From an uncultured Curtobacterium sp. (GTDB taxonomy: Bacteria; Actinomycetota; Actinomycetes; Actinomycetales; Microbacteriaceae): a DNA stretch of 5,464 bases. The translations under genes were made by a program, and so were the position numbers. The notes below the pieces were generated by a model. The model saw nothing but the letters and a program-made list of their open reading frames with translations, was not told the origin of the DNA and searched no databases. This document shows positions 5,447 to 5,464 of the stretch, piece by piece. The DNA is taken from NCBI GenBank assembly GCA_913774725.1, contig CAJYIG010000236.1, positions 1 to 5,464 of the forward strand, given 5' to 3'. Every line of letters starts with the position of its first letter. Positions within the stretch are counted from its first letter, which is position 1.

Positions 5447-5464
5447 AAGTGTTCCGCGGGAGCG

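Overview
The window looks like ordinary chromosome from a very GC-rich actinobacterium, most likely Microbacteriaceae (Curtobacterium-like). The reasons are the near-total G/C preference at third codon positions, a mycoredoxin (the oxidoreductase of mycothiol-using actinobacteria), and two gene starts that look leaderless. The genus is a guess from sequence style; no rRNA or other marker gene is present. I see no mobile element, CRISPR array, tRNA or rRNA.

Layout. (1) 1-931, plus strand: the 3' part of an aminoglycoside-phosphotransferase-fold kinase whose start lies left of the window. (2) 932-1406: a 475-base gap without a gene. It holds a hairpin directly after the kinase stop, a 55-base imperfect palindrome, a TAAACT -10-like box, and then about 320 bases dense in hairpins that end at a strong ribosome binding site. 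I read this as the long structured 5' leader of the next gene. (3) 1407-3533, plus strand: a SNF2/DEAH-type helicase of 708 aa, starting with TTG. (4) 3550-3822, minus strand: a 90-aa mycoredoxin (CGYC active site), convergent with the helicase across only 16 bases, with a perfect hairpin over the helicase stop codon. (5) 3823-3883: a 61-base divergent promoter region with a -10-like box for each gene, each exactly 7 bases from its start codon, and an inverted repeat between them. (6) 3884-5416, plus strand: a 510-aa CYTH-CHAD protein in which both domains have lost signature residues. (7) 5417-5464: a short tail with a weak hairpin.

The four genes do not form one operon or an obvious single pathway. 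The kinase and helicase are co-directional but separated by the long leader, so the helicase probably has its own promoter. The mycoredoxin (thiol redox repair) and the CYTH-CHAD protein (triphosphate/polyphosphate-type fold) share a divergent control region and could be co-regulated, but the sequence does not prove it. No clearly new multi-gene system is visible. The best candidates for something undescribed are the structured leader of the helicase and the residue-depleted CYTH-CHAD protein.
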